64,000 nucleotides of DNA from Saturnia japonica (lineage: Eukaryota; Arthropoda; Insecta; Lepidoptera; Saturniidae), in assembly GCA_033032175.1 (NCBI GenBank), contig CM065324.1:2790001-2854000 (forward strand). The letters are read 5' to 3'. Under the pieces are notes generated by a model. That model was not told where the DNA came from. It saw only the letters and a program-made list of their open reading frames with translations, and made no database searches. This document shows positions 55,095 to 63,925 of this stretch, in pieces. Position 1 is the first letter of the stretch. Every line of letters starts with the position of its first letter. The position numbers and the translations under genes were made by a program.

Positions 55095-56378
55095 CAAGGT
55101 GTCCAGAAAGGGTATCGGGTATTTGTTTTCGCGCCATATTCGAAACGGGGCGTCTAAAGGGTGCGGGGAGGTCCGCCATTTTGTGGAGTTTTAGTCACGA
55201 TGGAACAGTACTCGGGGACGCATCGCGCATTTTGGGTACGAGCGTATTATCGTAATGGTGATTCAATAGTGACTGCTCAACGTCTCTATCGTGCGGAATA
55301 TCGTACACGCCACGCGCCAAGTGACGATAGCATTAGGAAATGGATCAGGATGTTCGAGAATACAGGTGCGACAGTTAAAATTCAAAACTCTGGTCGTCCT
55401 CGTTCAGTTCGCGATGAAGAAACAATTGAAGAAGTTGAGGCGTCGGTTCGTCAAAATCCGTCTTTATCCATCCGAAAGCGAAGCCAAGCGTTGAACATCA
55501 AAAAATCTTTACATTCGAAAGAAAGACTTACATCTAAAAGCCTATAAAATTCAATTGGTTCAAGAATTGAAGGATACGGACTATGCTAATCAACTGAATT
55601 TTGCGAACGAAATGCTGCAGCGATTTAACAACTTTAACAACATACTGTTCAGTGACGAAGCAAATTTTCACCTGAATGGTCATGTTAATAAGCAGAATTG
55701 TCGGTACTGGGCAGTGGAGAATCCGAGACGAAAGCATGAACGACCCCTGCATAGCCCAAAGGTCGTTGTTTGGGCCGCTATGTCTGCTAAAGGCATAATT
55801 GGTCCTTATTTTCATGAAGATCAACGAGGCCGAGCAATTAATGTGAATAGTGACCGTTATTGCGATATGTTGCGAAATTTTTTGGTCCCAGAGTTGCAGG
55901 AGTTTGCAGTTTTCAACTCAAGAACGTGGTTCCAGCAAGATGGGGCCACTTGCCATACCTCAAATGACTCAATGGAAGTTGTTAACGAATTATTCCCTAA
56001 TAAAGTCATTTCGCGAAGGGGTAACATCAACTGGCCTCACTGAAGCCCCGACCTTAGCCCGCTTGACTATTTTGCATGGGGATACCTTAAAAGTAAGGTT
56101 TATCAAAACAATCCGCCGAATCTAACCCAGTTAAAGCAAAACATCAGGTCAGAAATGGCAGCAATATCGATAGCTATGTGTCAACGTGTTATCGCCAATC
56201 TTCGTTTCCGTTTAGAAGAGTGCCAGCAACGTAACGGTCATCATTTGGATAACATCATCTTTTCCAAATAATTCTCCAATTCATATGCTAATAATAAACA
56301 ATAAACTTTTTTATTGCATACAAATAATTTTTGTTTCATTGAACTTACAAATATCCGATACCCTTTCTGGACACCTTG
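55095..56378 (+). mobile_element. DD41D Tc1/mariner-type transposon, young-looking
   Basis: 31-bp terminal inverted repeats (55095-55125 and 56348-56378, starting CAAGGTGTCCAGAAAGGG) differ at one position. TA flanks both ends (55093-55094 and 56379-56380). The 1,284-bp element contains one transposase gene with few lesions. The catalytic spacing of 41 residues puts it with the DD41D (rosa-like) group of the Tc1/mariner superfamily. Near-identical TIRs and few coding defects suggest the most recent insertion among the three transposase-bearing elements in the window. Confidence 0.9.
55200..56271 (+). pseudogene. DD41D transposase, one frameshift and one stop
   Basis: The start at 55200 (MEQYSGTHRAFWVRAYYRNG) fits the N-terminus of the DUF4817/helix-turn-helix transposases better than the ATG 39 bases upstream. 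NSGRPRSVRDEETIEEVE is the linker. A frameshift of one base lies in the A-rich stretch around 55515-55530; reading resumes as DLHLKAYKIQLVQEL. The catalytic residues are Asp in LFSDEANFHL, Asp in FQQDGATCHT and Asp in SPDLSPLDYF. An in-frame TGA at 56041-56043 replaces what is usually Arg (CGA to TGA), just before SPDLSPLD. The end is FSK at 56271. Length without the lesions would be about 356 residues, normal for the group. Confidence 0.9.
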
Positions 56379-56439
56379 TATATATGTATACACTGTTTGA
56401 TCCCGAAATGTGACAAATCAAAATAGTGTTCTATATACA

Positions 56440-56590
56440 CACATACATACCATCACGCCTGTATATACACACTCACGGAGCGCCGTGTGTATTTTTTAGG
56501 TCCCATGTAATAGAGGCCGAGTCTATTGCCATTGATCGGGCACATAGCCAAACTCCAAGCTGGTACTGAGATTTTTACATCCTATCGACT
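56440..56590 (-). repeat. tRNA-derived SINE family S2, body only
   Basis: ACCATCACGCCTGTAT, AATAGAGGCCGAGTCTATTG, CCATTGATCGGGCACATAGC and CCAAACTCCAAGC are the complement of the S2 body at 37.8 kb. The tRNA-like head is missing. Confidence 0.55.
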
Positions 56591-56619
56591 TAACTTTATG
56601 ACGACTAAAATTTCTATAA

Positions 56620-56875
56620 AAGCATAAAAGGGCAATCGATTGACTGACTGAAATATCAAACCGCAGCTTTAATTACTGTGGCTATTGGATAACACCGTGG
56701 AAATTTGCAAGCGGATTCCTTTACATTGTAGGTGAGCATTAAGGAAGGAGTTTTGGAAATTCAACTCTTAAAGTGGTGAAAAAGAGTATGAAAGTTTGTA
56801 TGAGAATACGTCATTTTAGAAGATAGATTTGGTATTTAGTAATTTCCTTTCCTCTTTGTAATATTGGTATCATAG
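56620..56875 (+). mobile_element. Helitron-like fragment
   Basis: TATAAAAGCATAAAAGGGC, CGATTGACTGACTGAAATATC, TGTAGGTGAGCATTAAGGA and AAAGTGGTGAAAAAGAG. Related blocks are at 10.12 and 24.36 kb. No CTAG end recognised. Confidence 0.45.
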
Positions 56876-57394
56876 ATGATCCTTTTTTTTTTAACTATTT
56901 TAGTGCAGTGGTATTTTGCTATGTTTATGAAAACAATTTTAACAAGTTTTAACAGCTTCCAATAGGTATTTAGTTGTTATAATGTCAGGATATTAAGATT
57001 TAAGTATATAATTATCAGTATGAGAGTGCTCTGAATGAAACTCGCAACCGTGCACCATAGCGGACGTAGAACCTGTTCCGGCGCATGTCATTATGGATTC
57101 GCAGTATCGGCGACAACTTTTGTGCCCGCTTACCGTGTAATTGGATTTTTTGCGGTCGAAATTATCACGTTTGGGGTATTTTTATTTTTATAAAATTTCC
57201 GATTTGTTTTTATTTGTTGTACTTTTCTTAATTATTATTGAAAGGTAACGGTCATTGATGCATTTATGTCAGTTGCCGTAGTCAGCAGTTGTATGCTGTA
57301 TGATTTATCAGTTGTTCCTAGTTCGACCACGTTGACCAACAGGAGTAAAAATATGTTGTAAGAGAAATTTTGATTTTCTGGATCTGTTTTTTGC
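56876..57394. other. No gene seen
   Basis: AT-rich apart from CGTGCACCATAGCGGACGTA near 57050. No reading recognised. Confidence 0.4.
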
Positions 57395-57634
57395 CTTTGT
57401 CAATTCACTCTTCAATAATGCATCATAACTTGGGGTAACGCTTCTAAAACAATTCTTATAACATTAGAGAGAGTCCAAAGGTCCCTATAGGTTACATTTA
57501 GGGAAGCTTTCCGCTTCCCCACTCGAAACCTCTATGAAGAGACCAAGGTCCTCACAGTGCGACTATTATACATTCTAAAGATGACACATCACAAACATAT
57601 CAGGCAGCAATCAACCATTGAACAATTATTTTAG
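57395..57634 (+). pseudogene. LINE ORF2 fragment (after the reverse transcriptase domain)
   Basis: Reads LCQFTLQ, stop, CIITWGNASK, then LERVQRSL, stop, VTFREAFRFPTRNLYEETKV and LTVRLLYILKM. The pattern (Y-A-L-C-Q... S-W-G..., LERVQR, FRFPT.LY.E..VLTVR..YI) is the segment that follows the RT domain in insect LINEs of the CR1/jockey kind. Two stops are seen. It ends at a TAG (57632-57634), where the inverted tail of another LINE begins. Confidence 0.75.
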
Positions 57635-57654
57635 ACTTTCGCCTGAATCTCTCA

Positions 57655-58100
57655 AAAATATCAAAATCAAAATAATCCTTATTCAATTTAGGCCCTAAGA
57701 AGGCACTTATGAACGTCATAACACTACTGCCGGTTCGGAAAATATCCCAGATATCTAGAAGAACCGGTAAGAAACTCGATCGGGTTTATCTTTTTTTGTT
57801 AACTGTACAAAAGTTAATATAACAGATACAATAATAATAATTTTGTTGGATGCACAGAGAGGGAGTCACTTCCAGACATCACTATCATTCACATAATGAT
57901 CCACCCTATAATAACCTTTTGACAGTAAAGCCTGCTTGACGTGGTCCTTGAACTTGTTATCCGGCAAATCAGTGATGTGCTTCGGGATCTTGTTATATGT
58001 AGTAACACTTTTAAACTTTTCCGCAGTAAGTTAATACCGTCTTCGCTCAACGTTTTAGTAACTTGGCCCACTCTTTTATATTCAGACAAGTAATAAGAAA
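57655..58100 (-). pseudogene. LINE ORF2 C-terminus with 3' UTR
   Basis: On the minus strand, TAEKFKSVTTYNKIPKHITD, LPDNKFKDHVKQALLSKGYY and RVDHYVNDSDVWK end at a TGA (complement at 57866-57868). The ALLSKGYY..DHYVND motif is the usual end of jockey/CR1-like ORF2. Upstream of 58030 the frame shifts. The 3' UTR includes CGATCGAGTTTCTTACCGG and ends with TAAATTGAATAAGG and a TTTTGATTTTGA tail at 57655. Related tails are at 38.72 and 60.26 kb. Confidence 0.8.
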
Positions 58101-58695
58101 TGTAATATATGTACTTACTTAAAGAGAATTAATGGAAGCCAAGTTTACAATTATAAATTAGTTGTCATCCTTAATTTATAACAATACTGGAAATATATTT
58201 CACATTCCTCTATAACCATGTATGCACAAGTAATGATCTCTAATAAGTCTTGGAAATCACCTTTAATATAAAAATTAATCCTTTGTTTGAGGTCTCTATG
58301 TATTTGTATTTGTGTAGGTGTATATTTTATTGCATGTAAATAAATACATTTATTATATTAGGTATTTTTGATTCTGCACACCATGTCACTAAAACAACAC
58401 AAAATTTTGTATCCCATATATGCATGTAGGTATAGGTAGGTCCCCGCGATACAGAATTTATATCCTAATGCAGGGATCTACGTTTTATTGTCATGCCTTA
58501 TAATGTTAATTTAGTAATAAAGATATCTTGTATATTTGTATTTGTTAATAAAATTCCCATTTTAATGGCAAATCATATAAAGAAAAGCTATTACGGGTCA
58601 GTAGTAATGAATTTGGAGGTCTTTTCGAAAAACGTAACTTCGAATCCTATAGTTACTCTGAAAGGTGTAAAGAGGACGAATAACATCTTAAGTCT
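58101..58695. other. No gene seen
   Basis: AT-rich. An 80-codon plus-strand ORF (58493-58735) runs into the SINE head and shows no domain. Confidence 0.45.
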
Positions 58696-58697
58696 TC

Positions 58698-58930
58698 TTG
58701 CCTCGTGGCGCAGTGGTAGTAAACGCTACTACTGAGCCAAGAGGTCGCGGGTTCGATCCCTGCCCATGACTGACTTTTGTGTGATGAGCATAAATGTCAG
58801 TTGTGTGTCTGGGTGTTAAATATCTATATATTATGCATGTATATCAGCTATTTAGTTATCATATTACATGCTTTGCTTAGTTTGGAATTAAATGGCCGTG
58901 AGTGAAATTGCGTCCTTATATTATATAAGT
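58698..58930 (+). repeat. tRNA-derived SINE family S3
   Basis: The head GTGGCGCAGTGGTAGTAAAC (A box about 58706-58720) and GGGTTCGATCCCTGCC (B box 58749-58761) are well preserved and folded like a tRNA. The body has ATGAGCATAAATGTCAG and GTGTGTCTGGGTGTTAAATA. The 3' part has TGCTTAGTTTGGAATTAAATGG and GTGAGTGAAATTGCGTCC. The head is repeated on the minus strand at 45.2 kb and the 3' part at the window's left edge. I treated it as a SINE and not a tRNA gene because of this body. Confidence 0.75.
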
Positions 58931-59090
58931 CTTGAGACACGCAAGCCAACTTCACCTACATGTGGTGCACCCTGCTAAGTAATGAACGAGGAAATGGCGA
59001 TAGGTAGGTCTGTAAGTCCCGAATTGATCGCAATCACCATGCATAAGGTGAAAATCCCGTCTTGGTGTTTACTCGGTGGTCACTTTCACA
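58931..59090 (+). repeat. Repeat segment shared with 0.74-0.80 kb (inverted)
   Basis: CACCTACATGTGGTGCACCC, TGCTAAGTAATGAACGAGG and AAATGGCG are the reverse complement of 745-790. It may be the distal part of a SINE. Confidence 0.4.
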
Positions 59091-59314
59091 TTTGTTATAT
59101 TAGTAAGATAATACATTGTGTAACTTGAGCACACAAAAATACAAAAGAATTACCCATGGGAGAAAGTTTTTTATTGTAATTTTGACTTATGCCCTTTGTA
59201 GTGGAATTACTCGATATGTAGTTTCAATTTATGCAGTTTTTGGATTGTACTGTGTTTACCATCAGGTATACATTCCGTTTGTTTGCCGTTCTAGGTACAT
59301 ACTATAAAAAACAT

Positions 59315-59505
59315 CCTAATGAAACCATAGTATTCGTTTGTTGGTACCATCACTAACAATTTATATATTTGGCTCCAAGAAACTATTAGTCTGCTTCCGC
59401 TGCTGCACTTAAGAATCTGCCCACTTTCGTTTTGATATCTTCGGCTGTGTCGTCACTTAACATCAAATGAGATTGTGGTCAAGGTATTAATACAATAAAA
59501 AAGGT
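59315..59505 (+). repeat. SINE family S1, 3' part
   Basis: GATGAAACCATAG-like CTAATGAAACCATAGTATTC and a 3' end GTCACTTAACATCAAATGAG, then ATTGTGGTCAAGG and an A-rich tract, match the S1 tails at 2.1 and 54.7 kb. The head is missing. Confidence 0.5.
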
Positions 59506-59808
59506 ATATTTCAACCGCAACATGCAATTGAAAAAAAAAAAAAACAATGTAAAGATTGATTAGTCAGACAATACAATTATGCGTAATAAACCTTGTCAAA
59601 AGAAAATATGTATGGGTATAAAGAATTTTTATTTATTGTAATACGAGCGAATTGTTATTCGTGCAGTGGGAAGCTATCGGGTTCCTTTGGCGATTCTGCG
59701 AAAACGGTGCGAATATAATAATGTTATTTACTTACAATGTTAATTACCTATTTCATACGAAACTAACTGATCCATGTGATTATTTCACAGTAGTATCCTC
59801 TAAATATA

Positions 59809-60088
59809 TTTTCTCAAACATGCATGGAAATATTGTCATTATTTTCGAAAAAAAGAACACGCGAAGTATTGAATTTAAGGGCATGCCAAGAATGATGAAA
59901 GAGATCCAATCAAAGAGTATTTAATAACCCCAGCGCGCCGTTTCGTACAACATTGTTGGAGCGTTGTAATGTTCCAAATTCAAAAAACGCTCCTGCAATT
60001 GATTTGATTTTCTTTGTCCGTAAATTCGATACTTCGTGTGTTCTTTTTTCGAAATTAATGACAATATTTTCATGCATGTTTGAGAAAA
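59809..60088. repeat. 280-bp foldback with 72-bp inverted arms
   Basis: The arm 59809-59880 (TTTTCTCAAACATGCATGGA...) pairs with the reverse complement of 60018-60088, with 5 mismatches and one gap. The loop (59881-60017) contains a second small stem, GGAGCGTT and AACGCTCC. ORFs on both strands (59652-59924, 59910-60092, 59953-60144) encode similar peptides only because of the inverted repeat. A MITE is the likely origin; no clear target duplication was seen. Confidence 0.8.
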
Positions 60089-60254
60089 GCACTATATATG
60101 CCTTGGTGGAAATGGCAATTGCCTGTCTCGTATTAATCTCGTAAACTCATCCTCGACCTGCAATTGCTTATTTTACGGCCTTTGCAATAATGTACTATTA
60201 TTAAATATAAACAATAATTACACAGTTAAAATAATAATTCATAGTCATAATAAT

Positions 60255-60415
60255 AATCCTGATCGAGTTTCTTGCCGGTTCTTCTTAGTGACTGGATTAA
60301 ATTTTGTGTCGAAACGGCGCTCGCGGACCCGCGCCGCGGCGCAGTGATAGTGGTTTGATGTTCAGAAGCGCCTTTATATAGCCTAAATTGAATAAAGTAT
60401 TTTTGATTTGATTAT
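60255..60415 (+). repeat. LINE 3' UTR tail, same family as 38.72 and 57.66 kb
   Basis: TGATCGAGTTTCTTGCCGG, TTCTTCTTAGTGACTGG, GGTTTGATGTTCAGAAGCG and CCTAAATTGAATAAAG, then TATTTTTGATTTGATT, form the plus-strand 3' end. A GC-rich piece CGCGGACCCGCGCCGCGGCG lies within. No coding part. Confidence 0.6.
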
Positions 60416-60486
60416 ATGATCGAGAATGTAACCAAGATAACATTTGTTGTCATGTTGGTAGATAGCGTCTTCTACATGTTTTTTTT

Positions 60487-60705
60487 TAACCGACTTCAAC
60501 AAAAGACGGAGGTTACTTAACTCGAATGTTAACTTTTTTTTACGGATGTTCAGCCATAACTTCTTTGTTTGTGAGCCGATTTGGATGATTATTTTTTTGT
60601 TTAATAGGGGATACCTCTAGGGTGGTCCCATTTTAATTTCATTGGTATTGGATCTTCAACTTCGAAGATACATCAGGGAACTCTTGAAAATCATTGAAGT
60701 TTTTT
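60487..60705 (+). repeat. Dispersed repeat family F
   Basis: AACCGACTTCAACAAAAGAC, GGATGTTCAGCCATAACTTC, GGGTGGTCCCATTTTAATTTC and CTCTTGAAAATCATTGAAG. Co-linear with 11.99 kb. Confidence 0.55.
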
Positions 60706-61100
60706 TTTTTTTGTTATCAACAGATGGCCATGACCTAATGAATTAATTTTTTTACGAAACCATTAATTTTCAACTATTTTCTACTGACAATAGCATGGAA
60801 TATAAAGCTCAGTTTATATAATAAATAATTATTGTATAGTTTATGTTATACAGAACCCAACTGACTGTGCGCATACGCTGCAAGAATAAACTCATTTATA
60901 TTATGTTATGTGAAGATTGCATCTGAGATTGATTCGCGTAATATAGATAGTATTTGGTTGCATAAATAATGATTTTGTAGAGGAAATTATAGTAATATGA
61001 TGCAATGTTGTAGAATTATACATGTTACAAACAATATGGACATGCGAATAAACTATGGAGTAGCTTTGCTTTATTGGATAGATCAATTTATTTACATTAA
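60706..61100. other. No gene seen
   Basis: AT-rich, nothing recognised. Confidence 0.45.
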
Positions 61101-61440
61101 CTACCGGTAGCCCAATGATCGAAACTCGACCAGCGACTTTTTAATCATAGACTGTTTTCTGTTTCACATTTGCAGTAGGAACCTAAACAACGAATATTAT
61201 ATCACTTGCTGTCACTTTTCATTAAGTGACAAAGTTAATATTTTAGTTCAATGGCAATGGTCGGGTTAGGATTCGCGGTATTAATTTATTATAAGTATAA
61301 GTAACAGATATTATAGATACATTTTAGTTTTCTGCACTTCTTTTCCATATAAACTTAAACCATGCCAAATCTTCCGTCCGCGCAATTTCGTAAGAAGAGG
61401 TACAAAGTTTTTGCTTCACCTATTATGTACATTAATATAA
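61101..61440 (-). mobile_element. Short TC...CTAG element, family A copy 3, diverged ends
   Basis: The reverse complement is co-linear with the copies at 31.80 and 53.80 kb (GTGACAGCAAGTGATATAAT, ATTGCCATTGAACTAAAATA, GGTGAAGCAAAAAC). At the 3' end the palindrome is CTACCGGTAG (61101-61110) in place of GCGATCGC followed by TAG. The 5' end is changed to TATATTAATGTACATAATAG. Confidence 0.6.
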
Positions 61441-61605
61441 TTTTCTTTCTCAAAGACGTTTTTGCATTTCTACTGGCTGCAGTACTGTAATATTTCTGTG
61501 GTTAAACCACACACAGTGAGTAAACGAGTTTTCGCTAACTAGAAGCTACCACGTGCCTCGCACTCTAAAAACGTTTCTAAGCTGATTTGGCTGTATTATA
61601 TACAA

Positions 61606-61945
61606 ATATCTGGGCGATCGAGCTTTGCTCGGTGTCTTAAAAAAAACATCTATCTAGGTATACTTGGAATGTAAAACATTATCTAAATACAAAGTTTCAT
61701 CGAAATCGTTGAAGCCGTTTCCGAGAAACTAATTAAATATATATATAATTATTTAAGTATACAAGAATTGTTCACTTATTATAATAAGATAAGATATCTG
61801 GGCGACCGAGCTTCATTGGGTGTCTTACAGAAAAAAAGACAATAACGTATCTAAGCAAATTGAAAAACATTAGGTAAGTATCTAAATACAAAGTTTCAAA
61901 TCGTTGGAGGCTTTTTCGAGAAACCATTTACATGTATGTATATAA
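61606..61945 (-). repeat. Dispersed repeat family G, two partial copies in tandem
   Basis: ATATCTGGGCGATCGAGC, then TTTGCTCGGTGTCTTA, at 61606-61639 and ATATCTGGGCGACCGAGC, then TTCATTGGGTGTCTTA, at 61795-61828 each begin a minus-strand G copy that includes a (C/T)CGAGAAAC block. The first keeps the palindrome and the second has lost it. Confidence 0.55.
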
Positions 61946-61950
61946 TTAAT

Positions 61951-62633
61951 AGGGTGGGCCAAAAAAAAACTTTTAATTTTTTTTAATTTATTACCATGAA
62001 TATATCGTCTGAGATGACGAAAAAAAAATTGTGTTAAAGTTTCAGCTCTTAATATTAATATTAAGAGGTGGCGCATTAGAGTTTTTCTTTTTTTTCTTTA
62101 GTCCCATACAAAAAAATTAATATCTCACCATTCGTTGTTCGTACAGCAAAATTTTTCAAGAGTTTTTTTGTAGGAATTTGAACGTTCTACAAAAAAGTTT
62201 TCCTACATTTTTTTCGCACGCCTCGCCAATTTAAATATATTCAAGATTGAAATTTAAAGATTTAAAGGTACATTTCTTTTTTGCTTCTGAATTTTGTAAG
62301 TCATTGACAAATGAACGTTATAAAATGGGCAATACATATTTCTGCAGGAAATTAAATGCTCTGCAAAAAAGGTCTCTTATGCTTAGTCGATTAGAATAAG
62401 CGTTTGAAAGATATTTATGATCAAAGTTCAATACTTATCGCTCTTACAAATTTTTCAACATTTTCTTCGGAAAATTTTAATATAATTCATTAGTTTCGAA
62501 AAAATTAATGCAAATTTAAGTTTTTATCAGCACAAAAATACTTTTATCTATTATTTAAATTATTTTTTATATACATGTACGTTCGGGTGAGACAAAAATT
62601 TTTTTTTTAGTTACCATGAAAATATCGTCATAA
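61951..62633. repeat. Direct-repeat-flanked AT-rich segment
   Basis: AGGGTGGGCCAAAAAAAAAC with TTACCATGAATATATCGTC (61951-62009) resembles CGGGTGAGACAAAAATTTTT with TTACCATGAAAATATCGTC (62584-62629) in the same orientation. The part between has many A and T runs and no ORF. The repeated block could be a worn transposon end or terminal repeat. Confidence 0.4.
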
Positions 62634-63300
62634 TTCACATATTTATACAACCAGTAGCTAGATCACTCTATGTGTAAGTAAGAAATAAATATTCCACTTA
62701 ATTGAATTTCTTAAAGAATATATCCGAAAATTTCTTCGAATGTCGGGAATTTCCTTGGGATATTTTTTTTTAACTGGTAATAATAATTATTTAATAGAAT
62801 ATTATGAGTATTTAATTTATTAATTGTTTTGAACGTACAAGTAGGTATTCCGTATTGTATTATATCGTTATCTTTTGTTTAGGATCCCGCTGTGAACGAA
62901 ATACATACAACTTGATATTCGAAACTTCCGTTCTACCTTTGTGGTATTACAATCAATTCAATCACACATTGCTTAGAGTATTTTAAACTTTAACATAATG
63001 TAAGCATTGATATCATTTTCATTTGTACATATAACCAACAGAACTCCTTCAATACTTACAAAGCAAAGGATGTTTAACAAAGATCGTATTACCTGAACAA
63101 TATATATCCGTCTCTTTCTCAACTACTGGGCATTGAGATTTCCTTTCATACTGAGAACATTAGTATAGTAGGCTTTCGGTACCTACATTAATATAATTTT
63201 AAAGTCACTAATTTTTACACTTATTTCATCATTTTATAAAACTCAACACACTATAAATAATACTGTATTATTTAGTAAACGATGACGTTACGCTTTTTTT
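62634..63300. other. No gene seen
   Basis: AT-rich, nothing recognised. Confidence 0.45.
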
Positions 63301-63524
63301 GATGTGAAAACTTCTTTAGCCGCTGTTGCGGACAGCGAGCAGGGCGAGCGAATAACGATAGTCTAATAGTATAAAATGAACAAGTAAATGAAATAATACG
63401 TGTTAGGAATAGATATAATAATATGAACTGAATATGTGTGAATATGTGTATTTTAAAACGATTAGAATAAGAATATAGCTAGTTGTAAGTTTAAATGTAT
63501 AAATTTCACTAGTTGTAAGGATGA

Positions 63525-63600
63525 ACCATGCCAGACTCGGAACATCTGGCATGGTGACTCATGGTACTGCCGAGAGCGCGCACACAGGGCGTGCGCGCTC
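63525..63600. other. Two adjacent strong hairpins
   Basis: ACCATGCCAGA (63525-63535) pairs perfectly with TCTGGCATGGT (63545-63555) across a 9-base loop. Nineteen bases later, GAGCGCGCAC (63574-63583) pairs perfectly with GTGCGCGCTC (63591-63600) across 7 bases. They are CG-rich in an AT-rich setting and lie about 50 bases before a 29-base T tract. They may belong to the end of a retroelement. Confidence 0.75.
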
Positions 63601-63647
63601 ATTGGCTGAGCGACGCCCCGCACGGAATCCATCGCACTACCGGTTGC

Positions 63648-63649
<2 letters not shown>

Positions 63650-63678
<29 letters not shown>

Positions 63679-63925
63679 GAACTGACTACACTGTTAGCCT
63701 TAGGGGCCCTATCGTCAAACAGAGCCGCTGCGGCTTTTACAGCTTCACCGGACTTGGGGGCGAGCGCTTAGGGCACTCAGCCGCGAAAGTTTGTGACGAC
63801 CCGCACGAGGGTGCCAGAGTGGCCGAACCTCGGCTCGGGCGGTCGTCGCGAATGCGAAAACGTCGCGATCTAACTAATTCCCTAATCTTATGAGAATTCG
63901 AGCTAACTAATATATACTCATATGC
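63650..63925 (-). repeat. Non-LTR retrotransposon 3' tail, family L3, with 29-base poly(T)
   Basis: T at 63650-63678 is the complement of a long, pure poly(A) tail. GAACTGACTACACTGTTAGCC, GGGGCCCTATCGTCAAACAG, ACAGCTTCACCGGACTTGGG and GTGGCCGAACCTCGGCTCGG follow. It is the best preserved L3 copy, and its uninterrupted tail suggests a recent insertion. The 74-codon minus-strand ORF here (63737-63961) has no recognisable domain. Confidence 0.7.

Noticed and set aside
57395..58100. Single LINE copy with a 5' inversion (twin priming)
   Set aside because: The inverted fragment lies at the poly(A) side, the wrong side for twin priming.
58698..58765. tRNA gene
   Set aside because: A and B boxes are good, but the segment continues into a SINE body, and the same head occurs with the same body start at 45.2 kb. 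It is a tRNA-derived SINE.
59652..60144. Three ORFs of 90, 60 and 63 codons encoding similar peptides on opposite strands
   Set aside because: The similarity comes from the 72-bp inverted repeat, not from related genes.
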